Below, in pieces: positions 16,616-25,960 of a stretch of 64,000 bases of DNA. The DNA is from Saccharicrinis sp963667815 (lineage in GTDB: Bacteria; Bacteroidota; Bacteroidia; Bacteroidales; Marinilabiliaceae). The notes beneath the pieces were generated by a model. That model was given only the letters and a program-made list of their open reading frames with translations, did no database searches and was not told where the DNA came from. Positions within the stretch are counted from its first letter, which is position 1. Each line of letters begins with the position of its first letter. A program made the position numbers and the translations under genes. The stretch lies in the NCBI GenBank assembly GCA_963667815.1, contig OY764020.1. One strand, written 5' to 3'.

Positions 16616-18091
16616 CTATTGCCCTATCAAGTTTTGCATTATTTCAACACTTTTTGAAAGCTCACTTTCTGTTGATGAGGCAAAACCTAATCTGATTGCA
16701 TTTTTATTGTATGTAGAGCTATTATGTAATATTCCATCAGAAATGTATAAGCCTTTTTGATAGGCTTTTTTAGATAGTACTGGAAGGTTAACTGACTTAT
16801 CAAATTCTGTCCATACTGTCATACCTCCATCTGGAATTTTAAATTTAATATGTGGTTTTAATTCTGACTCCAGAAGTTCGCAAAAGAAATCTCTTCTTTT
16901 TTTGTAAATCGATAATGTTTTCCGTAAGTATCTCGATATTGTACCTTCATTCAATAGTTCTGCCATTGCATTATCTAAAATATGGTCTCCTTGTCTATCT
17001 AAAAGCATTCTAATATTTGCAAGATGTTTAATCACATTCTCAGAAGCTACAATATAACCCATACGAAATGCAGGAGAAAAACTTTTGCTAAAGGAACCAC
17101 AATAGATAACCATACCATTTTCATCAGCACTTGCAAGGGGTAAAAGTGGACTATTGTTATAATGAAAAGCAAAGTCATAGTCATCTTCAAAAATAATGAA
17201 GCCAAATTCGTTAGCAAGATTAAGAAGTTCTATGCGTCTATCAATCCTAAGAGAAACAGTTGTAGGATAATGGTGGTGAGGGGTAACATAAACCATACGT
17301 ACCTTAGTTTTATTACATATGGCTCTAAGCTCATCCACAACAATGCCAAATTCATCTACAGAAATCCCTATATGTTTTGCCTTAGAGTGTAAAAAATTAT
17401 GTTCCGCTCTTTGCCATCCGGGGACTCCAGAAACAATTACATCCCCTGGTTGTATTAAAGCATTGCATACGAGATTTATCCCCATTAAAGTACCTCTAAC
17501 TGATAATATATTGTCTGGAGTTGTTTTTAAACCTCTGGTATTGTTTAAATATTTAGAAAGTGCTTCTTTATAATATATTGAGCCGGCTGGTTGACTATAT
17601 GCTCCAAATTTTGAGTATAATGAACTTTCTCTTATGAGCTGAGACCTATAAGCCCTATATAATTCCTTTAATGGGGCTAATTTAGGGTCTGGATAACCAT
17701 CATCTAAATGCAAGGGTACACTTGAAATGAAATAAGGGTTATTTAGGTAATTATTTGACCGAATTTCGAAACCTGATTGTTTGAGAGGTTGTTTGTTATT
17801 TTGAGTTTTTAAATTGGTTGGAGACAACTCTGGAATATGGAAGGAAACGAACGTACCCTTACCCACATAACTTTCAAGCCAACCTTGTAACTGCAATTCT
17901 TCTAATGCTTTGGTAACAGTTACCCGATTAACATTTAACGTTTCAGCTATTTTACGTGAACTGGGTAATTTTTGACCTGATTTTAACTTACCACTTCTTA
18001 TTAAATCTAACATTTCGTCTGCTAACTGTAAATAAACAGGACGTTCTGTTGAATGTATCAAAGTAATTGCAGTAAAGAGAGTTTGCGACAT
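16616..18091 (-). CDS. MocR/GntR-family transcriptional regulator with aminotransferase domain
   Basis: A 491-residue MocR-type regulator: GntR winged helix in residues 15-80 (LKSGQKLPSSRKIAETLNVNRVTVTKAL), then a fold-type I aminotransferase domain. The PLP-binding Lys is in YCGSFSKSFSPAFRMGY, and the PLP phosphate/ring region includes VSGVPGWQRAEH and FEDDYDFAF. Such proteins sense PLP or an amino compound and control a divergent operon; here the divergent operon is GNAT-SMR-PaiA-PaiB-EamA, 87 bases away. Regulation of those genes is inference. Confidence 0.92.
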   Translation of the reverse strand: MSQTLFTAITLIHSTERPVYLQLADEMLDLIRSGKLKSGQKLPSSRKIAETLNVNRVTVTKALEELQLQGWLESYVGKGTFVSFHIPELSPTNLKTQNNKQPLKQSGFEIRSNNYLNNPYFISSVPLHLDDGYPDPKLAPLKELYRAYRSQLIRESSLYSKFGAYSQPAGSIYYKEALSKYLNNTRGLKTTPDNILSVRGTLMGINLVCNALIQPGDVIVSGVPGWQRAEHNFLHSKAKHIGISVDEFGIVVDELRAICNKTKVRMVYVTPHHHYPTTVSLRIDRRIELLNLANEFGFIIFEDDYDFAFHYNNSPLLPLASADENGMVIYCGSFSKSFSPAFRMGYIVASENVIKHLANIRMLLDRQGDHILDNAMAELLNEGTISRYLRKTLSIYKKRRDFFCELLESELKPHIKFKIPDGGMTVWTEFDKSVNLPVLSKKAYQKGLYISDGILHNSSTYNKNAIRLGFASSTESELSKSVEIMQNLIGQ

Positions 18092-18121
18092 TGGACTATT
18101 CGTTTTTTAATAAATGGACTA

Positions 18122-18129
18122 CAAAGGTA
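18122..18129 (-). promoter_or_regulatory. Putative Bacteroidota -7 box of the mocR promoter
   Basis: On the minus strand TACCTTTG matches the TAnnTTTG -7 motif of Bacteroidota promoters, about 30 bases before the MocR start. A matching -33 TTTG at proper spacing is not evident, so the call is tentative. Confidence 0.3.
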
Positions 18130-18178
18130 ATCCAATTTAGCGATAATTTTGTGACTTAATAAAATTAAACATTGAATA

Positions 18179-18631
18179 ATGAACTATAGTATTAGAAAAT
18201 GTGAAGAAAAAGATATTGACAAGTTATTAGATTTATGCCGACAACACGCAGAATTTGAGAAGAGTGCATATCTACCTGATAATAAGAAAGAAAAATTATT
18301 AAAAGCTATATTTTCAGAAGAAAAACTATTGAATTGTTTGGTTGTGGAAGTACAAGGTGAAGTTATTGGATATACTACATACACCTTTGATTTCTCAACC
18401 TGGGACGCCCAAAGGTTTATTTACTTGGATTGTTTGTATATAGAGGAGAACTATAGAAGTTTTGGAATAGGTAATGTCTTAATGGATAAAATTCAGGAAA
18501 TCGGGAAAGAGCATAATTGCATCAATATGCAATGGCAAACACCAGAATTTAATGAAAGAGCTATTAAATTTTATAAGCGAATTGGTGGCATTGGAAAGGA
18601 AAAAGTGAGGTTTACTTTACCGTTAAATTAA
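18179..18631 (+). CDS. GNAT-family N-acetyltransferase
   Basis: A 150-residue acetyltransferase similar to diamine/spermidine N-acetyltransferases: FDFSTWDAQRFIYLDCLYI is reminiscent of the SSAT strand-4 region, and YRSFGIGNVLMDKI is the acetyl-CoA pyrophosphate loop (motif A). The end FYKRIGG is standard. It is first in an operon with a transporter 8 bases downstream, opposite a MocR regulator. An amine substrate is likely but not proven. Confidence 0.85.
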   Translation: MNYSIRKCEEKDIDKLLDLCRQHAEFEKSAYLPDNKKEKLLKAIFSEEKLLNCLVVEVQGEVIGYTTYTFDFSTWDAQRFIYLDCLYIEENYRSFGIGNVLMDKIQEIGKEHNCINMQWQTPEFNERAIKFYKRIGGIGKEKVRFTLPLN

Positions 18632-18639
18632 TTAAAAAT

Positions 18640-18966
18640 ATGAATTGGATAATCTTAATTATAGGAGGTCTGTTTGAAGTTGCATTTGCTTATTGTTTAG
18701 GAAAGGCAAAAGAAAGTGCGACATATGAAATGTATTTATGGTATGTTGGATTTGTAGTTACACTAATCATAAGTATGAGTTTATTAATAAAAGCTACGCA
18801 AACTTTACCACTTGGAACTTCATATGCGGTATGGACAGGTATAGGGGCGGTGGGCACTGTAATAGTGGGGATTTTTGTATTTAAAGAACCTGCTACATTT
18901 TGGAGACTATTTTTTATAAGCACTTTAATCGCTTCGATTGTAGGGTTAAAAGTAGTTTCACATTAA
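18640..18966 (+). CDS. SMR-family small multidrug/amine transporter
   Basis: A 108-residue four-helix membrane protein of the SMR family. The essential membrane Glu lies in the first helix (IIGGLFEVAFAY), and the family signature LPLGTSYAVWTGIGAVGT is present. It may export amines, guanidinium-like compounds or cationic drugs with proton exchange. Only one SMR gene is present, so it would act as a homodimer. Its position between two acetyltransferases fits amine detoxification. Confidence 0.9.
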   Translation: MNWIILIIGGLFEVAFAYCLGKAKESATYEMYLWYVGFVVTLIISMSLLIKATQTLPLGTSYAVWTGIGAVGTVIVGIFVFKEPATFWRLFFISTLIASIVGLKVVSH

Positions 18967-19004
18967 ATAAAAAACGAAAATAACTTTATTAAAATAATTT
19001 AAAA

Positions 19005-19532
19005 ATGAATACAATCACATTAAAAAAAGCAACGCTAAATGATATTGAAATTTTACAGTTTATAGGGAGAAAAACCTTTTACGAAACTTTCATAACTGGA
19101 AATACAGAAGATGATATGAAAAAATATTTGGATGAAGGGTTTTCAACTGAAAAACTTACAAATGAATTGAATGAAAAAGACTCACTATTTTATGTTGCGT
19201 TTGACAATGAAACTGTAATTGGGTATTTAAAAACCAATACAGGCAAAGCACAAACCGAAGCACAAAATGAAAATGCTTTAGAAGTAGAAAGAATATATGT
19301 AGCAAAAGAGTATCACGGTAAGAAAGTTGGACAATTGCTTTATGATAAAGCATTAGAAATTGCACTCAGTATTAATGCTCCTTATCTATGGCTTGGCGTA
19401 TGGGAAGAAAATCTAAGGGCAATAAACTTTTATAAGAAAAATGGTTTTGAAGAATTCGATAAGCACATTTTTAAATTAGGGAATGATGAACAGACAGACA
19501 TTATGATGAAGAAAAATCTCAGTTTCCAATAA
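19005..19532 (+). CDS. paiA: PaiA-like spermine/spermidine N-acetyltransferase
   Basis: A 175-residue GNAT protein with strong resemblance to Bacillus PaiA: TFYETFITGNTEDDMKKYL, ALEVERIYVAKEYHGKKVG (acetyl-CoA loop), YLWLGVWEENLRAINFYKK and DEQTDIMM at the end. PaiA acetylates polyamines. The next gene is the PaiB-like partner, as in paiAB operons, which supports the assignment. It starts 38 bases after the SMR gene. Confidence 0.85.
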   Translation: MNTITLKKATLNDIEILQFIGRKTFYETFITGNTEDDMKKYLDEGFSTEKLTNELNEKDSLFYVAFDNETVIGYLKTNTGKAQTEAQNENALEVERIYVAKEYHGKKVGQLLYDKALEIALSINAPYLWLGVWEENLRAINFYKKNGFEEFDKHIFKLGNDEQTDIMMKKNLSFQ

Positions 19533-19576
19533 AAGATGATTAATTAAAAAAAATAATATCAAAAATTTACTTTAAA

Positions 19577-20193
19577 ATGGATATACCAAATCATTTCAAA
19601 TTCGATGCTAAAGAAGATGTTTTAGCTTTTATAAAGCAATTTAGTTTTGCACGCTTATTAATATTAAGGAAGGAAAACCCATTGCCACACAACTACCATT
19701 TGTGATTAAAGAGAAGGATGAAAAATTAATTATTAGTTCACATTTTGGAAAAGGGAACGAACACTATAATTATATTGAAAGCAGCCCATGTTTAGTAATT
19801 TTTACGGAACCTCATGCTTATATTTCACCTAAACTTTATACAAGTAAAAATAACGTTCCTACCTGGGATTACATAACTGTTCAAGTATATGGAACAGGTA
19901 AAATAATTGATTCAATAGAATTGAAAGAAAGTATTTTAAAAGAGATGATTGTTTTTTATGAAGAGGAGTACTCAGAACAATGGGATAGTCTTAGCGACTC
20001 ATATAAGAAAAGAATGATGAATGGTATTGTTGCTTTTGAAATTGAGATTGAACAAATATTAGGAAAAAAGAAATTGAGTCAAAATAAAAGTAACATAGAG
20101 CAAATTAATATCATGGAACATTTAAGCAAAAGTGAAGATACAGCTGCTCAAAAGTTATCAGAGTATATGAAAATTGACTTACAAAAAGAATAA
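19577..20193 (+). pseudogene. paiB: PaiB-like FMN-binding protein, frameshifted
   Basis: Reading from ATG 19577 gives MDIPNHFKFDAKEDVLAF and IKQFSFARLL; homology then continues in another frame as KEGKPIATQLPFVI, followed by SSHFGKGNEHYNYIESSP and PHAYISPKLY, the PaiB/split-barrel flavin-fold motifs. The switch falls near 19655-19668, so a single indel breaks the gene. Members bind FMN and were described as negative regulators of protease and sporulation genes. It could be a real lesion or a sequencing indel; all the rest is intact. Confidence 0.8.
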
Positions 20194-20207
20194 ATACATT
20201 CCTAACT

Positions 20208-21122
20208 ATGTGTCATTCAGTTGATAAGAAGCGATTATTTTTAATTTTACTTATTATAGGAACAGTTTTCTGGGGTGTATCCTTTCCTGTAACAAAGCTG
20301 AGTATGGGAAACTATTCACAAACGACCTTTCTGTTTTACAGGTTTTTAATTGCAACTATACTACTAAGTTTAATTTTTAGAAAACACCTAAAAAGAGTAA
20401 ATTTAAGGGTATTTAAAACCAGTATCTCTTTTGCGTTACCCTTAGTTTTTGGAATATTTTTTCAAACATTAGGTGTAAAACACGGTGATGCAAATCAATG
20501 TGCTTTTATTGCAGGAATGTGTGTAGTAATAATACCATTGCTAAAGACGGTTTTTTACAAACAGAATATAGCATTTAGAATTTGGGTGGCTGCTTTTTTG
20601 GCCTTGATTGGATTAGGAATTATATCAATTACGGAAAGACTATCAGTGAATATCGGAGACATTTATACTATGATAGGAGCTTTGGGCTTCTCTGTATATT
20701 TAATAAAAATAGAGCGTTACAGTAAAAAGGAGAATGTTTTACCTACAATCAGTCCTATGTTTATGGTTTGTACGCTAATTACATTTATTCTATCATTATT
20801 TGATACAAATGCTAACTGGATGCCTCAAAACCAAACGTTTTGGATGGGAATAGCTTTTTGTGCTTTGCTACCTACTGCTTATATGTATACCGTATCAAAT
20901 ATATCACAACAATTCATAAGTGCTGAAAAAGTTGGAATTATCTATTTGTTTGAACCTGTTTTTGCTGCTTTAGCTTCATATATGATATTAAATGAAAGTT
21001 TATCCTGGAGACTTTTATTTGGTGGCACATTAATATTAATTGCTACAATAATTTCTGAATTAAATTTCAGTCAAAAAGGTGTTCCATTACTGATAAAGAG
21101 TAAAGCCAAAATGAAATTGTAA
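20208..21122 (+). CDS. EamA/DMT-family transporter
   Basis: A 304-residue inner-membrane protein with ten predicted helices in two repeats (FWGVSFPVTKLSM near the start; GIIYLFEPVFAALASYMILNESLSW in the second EamA repeat). Such transporters export amino acids or metabolites. It closes the operon, 14 bases after the PaiB-like gene, and runs convergent to the Argonaute remnant. Substrate unknown; the context suggests an amine or amino acid. Confidence 0.9.
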   Translation: MCHSVDKKRLFLILLIIGTVFWGVSFPVTKLSMGNYSQTTFLFYRFLIATILLSLIFRKHLKRVNLRVFKTSISFALPLVFGIFFQTLGVKHGDANQCAFIAGMCVVIIPLLKTVFYKQNIAFRIWVAAFLALIGLGIISITERLSVNIGDIYTMIGALGFSVYLIKIERYSKKENVLPTISPMFMVCTLITFILSLFDTNANWMPQNQTFWMGIAFCALLPTAYMYTVSNISQQFISAEKVGIIYLFEPVFAALASYMILNESLSWRLLFGGTLILIATIISELNFSQKGVPLLIKSKAKMKL

Positions 21123-21147
21123 ATAAGCTATTTTTCTATAAAAGAAC

Positions 21148-22125
21148 TTACAAAAACCAAAGGTTATCTTTTCCAAATTCGGGTATTTCGTTACCGTCAA
21201 AGTGTAGTAGCATTTCTGCAACCATTTCAGGGTATTTAATGGTAACTGGTAATTCTGTTGACGTACCGATTTCCAATACATTCTACTGAATTGATATACT
21301 TGGTCTATGAGTTCTCTTACTGTTTTAAAATCATCAACCAATTCTTTTTGAGTGCAGTAGATTTTTAGTTTTATCGGGAATGGGTATCCATCGTGAAAAT
21401 TGAAACCGTTATTACTGTACCTTGTATTGTTGAACAATAGAAACTTGTTGTAACCAATATTGATGTACGTTCCGCTTAATGGCATTAAATCCTTCCAGTT
21501 TAAATCGAACGCAACAATATCAGAGGTTTTAGTTTTATTAATAGATACAATGAATACCGGAATACTTAATCCTAAACGCTTCAAACCATTTTCAATAGGT
21601 TCTAATTCTGCTCTACCCATTGTCTTGTAGAAATGAATTACCAAGCGTTTTATTTCAGGATTTAGTGCTGCATACTCTTTAACGGCTCTTATGATAGAAC
21701 CCGCCAATTCTTTTGTTTGGTCTTGTTGAAAACATTCAAAACGGTTAAATCTTCCATTGTTAGAAAAACTGAATGCACTTCCTATGTACTTAATATCGAA
21801 ATCAGGGTTTTTAAACGCTCCTACACCAATTACCAATTCTTTCTTTATGGTGTTATCTAAACGCCAAGGAATACCGTTTAATTTGGCTAAAATAGCTATG
21901 GTAATGTTGGGTAAGCTAAAGTAATATTTGTCGTTGGTCATTACTTTTTCAGCATCTAAAACCTGAGAGGAAATACCTTTTTTGAGTAATAACTCTTTCA
22001 GTCTGTAATAAATCTTTCTCCTGTGCTTATCAGATGAGTTTTTAGAAAACGGACTGATGGAAATTGCTATGTATTGAATGTCTGGTTCAAAATGCTTTTC
22101 AGTTACTTTATTGTATATTATCCTT
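21148..22125 (-). pseudogene. Prokaryotic Argonaute (MID-PIWI) remnant, 5'-truncated and frameshifted
   Basis: The minus strand encodes the end of a MID domain (IAISISPFSKNSSDKHRRKI, LPNITIAILAKLNGIPWRL) and a PIWI domain (GSAFSFSNNGRF, RLVIHFYKTMGRAELEPIE, GTYINIGYNKFLLFNNTRY). The continuous frame ends abnormally; a single-base deletion near 21252 explains this, because the other frame reads LPVTIKYPEMVAEMLLHFDG and ends FGKDNLWFL, the usual pAgo C-terminus. Catalytic Asp residues are absent (IGVGAFK where IGxD is expected; IHFYK where a D follows R), so the parent was an inactive-PIWI type. The 5' end is lost at the TonB junction near 22125. Confidence 0.85.
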
Positions 22126-22302
22126 GAAATTGACACGACTGGAAAAGCGATTAATCCAATAATTAAAAAAGGGATTGGAGAAAAGACTGACAAGAAAGCA
22201 CTTGAGATTATTAATGAAATGCCGAATTGGAAACCTGTCTATCTGAACGGAAAATCAATAAGACAGCAGAATGTAATTCCAATAAGCATAGATTACCAAT
22301 AA
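22126..22302 (+). pseudogene. TonB-like C-terminal domain remnant
   Basis: The plus strand reads EIDTTGKAINPIIKKGIG, then ALEIINEMPNWKPVYLNGK and IPISI before a stop, matching the end of Bacteroidota TonB energy-transducer domains (…GIGGGCDEEAlrvv..mPkWkP…). The N-terminal part is missing; homology starts exactly where the Argonaute homology on the other strand ends. A deletion or insertion event therefore joined two truncated genes. Confidence 0.75.
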
Positions 22303-22448
22303 ATTACAACCCACTAATACGCTAGAATAAAGCATGGCTATGTTTACTAGTCCTGCCTAAATCGAAAAAAACATAATGAAATGAAAACTCCCGATTGATT
22401 CTGGAGGCCACTGAAAAACTTCCTGTTTTTAGGATAGTTTAAAAATAT

Positions 22449-22490
22449 AAGGATGTAATATTAGGCTTAATGCTTACGTATTACATCCTT
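22449..22490. terminator. Bidirectional terminator-like hairpin inside IS element 1
   Basis: A perfect 12-bp stem (22449-22460 with 22479-22490) and 18-base loop, with T-rich sequence on the right and A-rich on the left. It lies between the IS end and the transposase stop, and could insulate the transposase from outside transcription. Confidence 0.6.
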
Positions 22491-22590
22491 TATTTTTTTG
22501 ACGATAATTGTTTTGAATTGTCTTAAAAAGGCTGAAAATAGCGAAGGATTTAGGTTGTTTATGCTAAAAAACAGTAGGTGTGTATTTTAC

Positions 22591-24042
22591 CTACATCAGT
22601 TTCAGTATTCTTTTTAGGTTGACAGCAAAGATTGTTAGTGCCGTTTGCATTTGCATACAGTCTAACCCATATGAAATGGCTCGATCGAAGCCATGAACAT
22701 TTTTTAATTCCGCATTTTTCGCTTCAATCTTATATCGATGCTTTGATTTATCTTTAAAGTACTCGGATTTTTGAAACTCAATTTGTTCTTCATGCTCCTT
22801 ACAATTGATCGTTACAGAGTAGGATTTACTTTTTGCTTCTTCCTTGTAACATCCTTCTCTTTGTGCACATACTTTACACTTTTCAACATCAAAATAATAG
22901 ACTATTACTTGATTCTTATTTTTGTCTTTCGCTCCCTGCTTTGCTCTTCGAATGGCCATGTGGCCTGCAGGACAAACAAACATCGCCGCATCTTTATTAA
23001 ACTCAAATTTGTCTTCCTCTTTTCTAAAACCTTGTGTTATTGCGGGGTTTAATTTTGATACGATCCGTATCTGCTTTTCATTTCCATAAATTAAATTGTT
23101 TTTACCGGAATAGGCAGAATCTCCAATGACAGTATCTATTTCATCCATTCCGTTCAAGATGCTTTGTTCTATGATTTCGGTTAACTGCGGGCCATCACCC
23201 TTTTCTCCTGAAGTGACTACTGCTGCTGTTATTATCCTTTCTTCTGTCATGCCAATATGACTCTTATAGCCAAAGAAGGATGAATCGGTTGATTTGTGTC
23301 CAGTACGCGCATCTTCATCTTTCGACAAAGTATACTTACTCTGAGTGTCCTCTATGGTTTCTTTAAGCAGGTTTAATTTCTCTTTTACCTTCGGGTAGTT
23401 AGATATGATTTCATTTTTAGTGATAAAATCAATTAAATCAGAACAATAACTTAACTCCTGATCCAAATCATCAACCTTGTTCTTTTGAGGCAATTGTTCC
23501 TTTATATCCTCATCAACACTATAAACCATTTTTCGAAGCAGCTTGGCTCTTTCTTTCAATACGTCTAATGGAGATAGGGGATTGGATCTGCTTTTGGTAT
23601 GAGTAGCATCAACAATAATAGACTTTGATTTAATAATCCCTTTCTTTATGGCGATAGTAACAGTCTTGCCGATTAATAGATTTAATAAATCGGTATCTGT
23701 CAGTCTTATGCGTCGGAACTTAGTTAAAGTACTGGGGTTGATAACATCTTCCTCAGGTGACATTCCTAAGAAATACTTGAAAGACATGTCAACCCGAGAA
23801 CGATCTACTACATCTACATCGGAAATATTATAAATAACTTTAAGTAATAAGTATTTGAATAACCTTATTGGACTTTCTGCTGTTCGACCATTATCATGAC
23901 AATATTTTGATGATAGTTCATTATAAACGAAACTAAAATCAATTAAATCATTTATCCGCCGAAGTATATTGTCTTTGGAGATTATCAGATCGTAAAGTTC
24001 GGAGTAAGAACTAAAGATGAGTTTTTGCTGTTGCGCTAACAT
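22591..24042 (-). CDS. IS1182-family transposase (element 1)
   Basis: A 483-residue DDE transposase. N-terminal domain (SPIRLFKYLLLKVIYNISDVDVV), catalytic Asp in SIIVDATHTKSRSNP, second Asp in DTVIGDSAYSGKNN, and the late Glu in KIEAKNAELKNVHGFDRA. An insertion with cysteines (CPAGHMAIRR … CKVCAQREGC) lies before the last Glu, as in IS1182 members. Length is normal and no internal stop is present. Confidence 0.92.
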   Translation of the reverse strand: MLAQQQKLIFSSYSELYDLIISKDNILRRINDLIDFSFVYNELSSKYCHDNGRTAESPIRLFKYLLLKVIYNISDVDVVDRSRVDMSFKYFLGMSPEEDVINPSTLTKFRRIRLTDTDLLNLLIGKTVTIAIKKGIIKSKSIIVDATHTKSRSNPLSPLDVLKERAKLLRKMVYSVDEDIKEQLPQKNKVDDLDQELSYCSDLIDFITKNEIISNYPKVKEKLNLLKETIEDTQSKYTLSKDEDARTGHKSTDSSFFGYKSHIGMTEERIITAAVVTSGEKGDGPQLTEIIEQSILNGMDEIDTVIGDSAYSGKNNLIYGNEKQIRIVSKLNPAITQGFRKEEDKFEFNKDAAMFVCPAGHMAIRRAKQGAKDKNKNQVIVYYFDVEKCKVCAQREGCYKEEAKSKSYSVTINCKEHEEQIEFQKSEYFKDKSKHRYKIEAKNAELKNVHGFDRAISYGLDCMQMQTALTIFAVNLKRILKLM

Positions 24043-24071
24043 TGAGTTGTTCTTAAAATACTAATGCAAAG

Positions 24072-25881
24072 AAAGAGGGTGTCCAAAAACGACATCCTCT
24101 TTTTTTTATTTTTGTTTTTATATCTAGCATTATCCGTTAATAAATAAATCAACAGTATTTTTTTTACAAAAGAAAATATATGAGCAGCAAAAACGCTTAA
24201 TTACGAGCTTGTATATTAAAATATAGGCGTTTTTAAGGTTATTAGTATGTCTCTTAGTTAATTTGCTAATATTTAAAGCAATTGCAATCAAACCAAATTC
24301 CAGGTTTACGCCATCTAAACCTTTAAGTAGAAATCTTTTAAAACCTTTGTTATTTTTAATTTGGCCAAATACAGCTTCTGGTTCTATTGGTCTGTTACTT
24401 CGGTGTTTTAGACCTTTTTCACTGGTCAGCATTTCTCTGGCTTTTTGCTTGTGTTTTCTGAGATTATGATTGATTTCAATTGATCGATTTCCTTGCCCTT
24501 TAAAACAACGTGTTCTCATACTGCATTTTGAACAGTTTTTCGCGCTGTATTTTTTTATCTGACTTACATAACCTGATGCATTAGTTTTTTCATATTCTGC
24601 AACTAGTTTCATGTGTTGACCGGATGGGCAAACAAAATAATCTTCGTCTTGATTATAGTGTAAGTTCTCAACCTTATGAGGATCTGTCTTAAAGGCTTTC
24701 TTCTGTTCTTTATGGAAATAGTTAAATTTCACATATCCATCGATTGACTCATTTTCTAGGAAATCATAATTTTCTTCACTTCCATAACCAGAGTCTGCTA
24801 CAATTTCTTTTGATTGCTTGTTATATTTAGCTTCAAAACTATTAAGAAAACTAATAAATGTCCTCGTGTCTGTTGGGTTTTGATAGGGTGCAAAATTGGT
24901 TATAAATTGATGTTCTGTACTAATCTGTATATTGTATGCAGGTTTTAGTTGACCGTTTTTCATATGATCTTCTTTCATCCGCATAAATGTTGCTTCCTTA
25001 TCTGTTTTTGAAGTGGAATTCCTGTTTGGTCCTATATCCTTAAGTTTATCCTCGTACTCCTGAAGTTTTGGAAGATGCTTGTTTTCTAATTCTTTAATTA
25101 ACTTTTTAGTTGACTTTTCTGCTGACTTGTTTTGCTTATTTAATGCATCTATCTTTTCTTGTAAAACCTTTGAATCTACAACTTTTATGGATTCTTCATT
25201 TGGTTTATTGTCCTCCTGAATACCTTCCTCTATCTGAGAAAGTATATTTGTTATTTTTGTTTCAAGATTTGCTTTATAGCGTTCTACAGATTTGCGCCAC
25301 ACAAACGTATACCGGTTGGCACAACTTTCAATTTTAGTGCCATCTATATATTGAACATCTAAACTTACATATCCTAAATCTACCAGCATTATTACAACCT
25401 GTGTAAATAAATTATTGATATGGTTCTTTAATCGCTTGCTTCGGAAATCGTTGATACAACTATGCTTAGGGAACTGCTTCCCGGAAAGCCACATATAATG
25501 AATGCTTTCTTTTAGTGCAGTCTCCATCTTTCTGCAGGAATAGATATTACTTAAATAGCTGTAAAATAATATTTTAATCATCATTCTAGGATGATATCCA
25601 CGACATCCACCTTCTTTATAGCCTGAGGTAATAAAGGAAATATCTAATTGATCGACTATTTTGTTAACCATGCGAACAGGATGCTCATCTGGTATAAAGT
25701 CATCTAAACGAGAAGGAAAAAGTTCAGCCTGGCCTTGGTTGTAGTCTTTAAAGGTTATGTTTTTCATACCTTAATATACTAATAATCAATGTAATAACAA
25801 AATTAAAACAAGCATTATTTTATTGATTATCAATGTTTTATAGCAAAAAAAAGAGGGAATCCATTTTTGGACACCCTCTTT
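24072..25881 (-). mobile_element. IS1182-family element 2, nested in element 1
   Basis: An 1810-bp element with 18-bp inverted repeats AAAGAGGGTGTCCAAAAA (left 24072-24089) and the complement at 25864-25881. It carries one transposase. It sits close to the right end of element 1. No clear target duplication is visible. Confidence 0.85.
24130..25767 (-). CDS. IS1182-family transposase (element 2)
   Basis: A 545-residue DDE transposase. N-terminus FKDYNQGQAELFPSRLDDFI with PDEHPVRMVNKIVD, then HPRMMIKILFYSYLSNIYSC, catalytic Asp in DVQYIDGTKIESCANRYTF, Asp in EIVADSGYGSEENYD and Glu in RPIEPEAVFGQIKNNKGF. A zinc-ribbon-like insert is CSKCSMRTRCFKG. Only moderately similar to element 1, so this is a separate insertion and not a duplication. 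Confidence 0.92.
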   Translation of the reverse strand: MKNITFKDYNQGQAELFPSRLDDFIPDEHPVRMVNKIVDQLDISFITSGYKEGGCRGYHPRMMIKILFYSYLSNIYSCRKMETALKESIHYMWLSGKQFPKHSCINDFRSKRLKNHINNLFTQVVIMLVDLGYVSLDVQYIDGTKIESCANRYTFVWRKSVERYKANLETKITNILSQIEEGIQEDNKPNEESIKVVDSKVLQEKIDALNKQNKSAEKSTKKLIKELENKHLPKLQEYEDKLKDIGPNRNSTSKTDKEATFMRMKEDHMKNGQLKPAYNIQISTEHQFITNFAPYQNPTDTRTFISFLNSFEAKYNKQSKEIVADSGYGSEENYDFLENESIDGYVKFNYFHKEQKKAFKTDPHKVENLHYNQDEDYFVCPSGQHMKLVAEYEKTNASGYVSQIKKYSAKNCSKCSMRTRCFKGQGNRSIEINHNLRKHKQKAREMLTSEKGLKHRSNRPIEPEAVFGQIKNNKGFKRFLLKGLDGVNLEFGLIAIALNISKLTKRHTNNLKNAYILIYKLVIKRFCCSYIFFCKKNTVDLFING

Positions 25882-25960
25882 TATTTCCTAAGAGACTTTT
25901 TCAGTGGCCTCTTGATTCTGTCGGGAGTTTTTATTGTTTTAGGAGTGGTAGATTCTATTG

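Larger units (their letters stand above)
22404..25911 (-). mobile_element. IS1182-family element 1, interrupted by a second IS
   Basis: Ends GAGGCCACTGAAAAA at 22404 and its complement ending at 25911, flanked by the 9-base duplication TTGATTCTG. Its transposase (22591-24042) is complete, but 1810 bp of a second IS1182-family element separates the transposase start from the right end. The inner insertion lies 30 bases before the start codon, so the native promoter is probably lost. Confidence 0.75.
22384..25931. terminator. Terminator-like hairpin split by an IS in its loop
   Basis: Arm AAAACTCCCGA at 22384-22394 pairs perfectly with TCGGGAGTTTT at 25921-25931. Between them are a 9-base direct repeat TTGATTCTG (22395-22403 and 25912-25920) and the IS. 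Removing the IS restores an 11-bp stem with the 9-base loop, followed by T-rich sequence; it would lie at the 3' end of the recombinase fragment at 25961. Confidence 0.75.
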
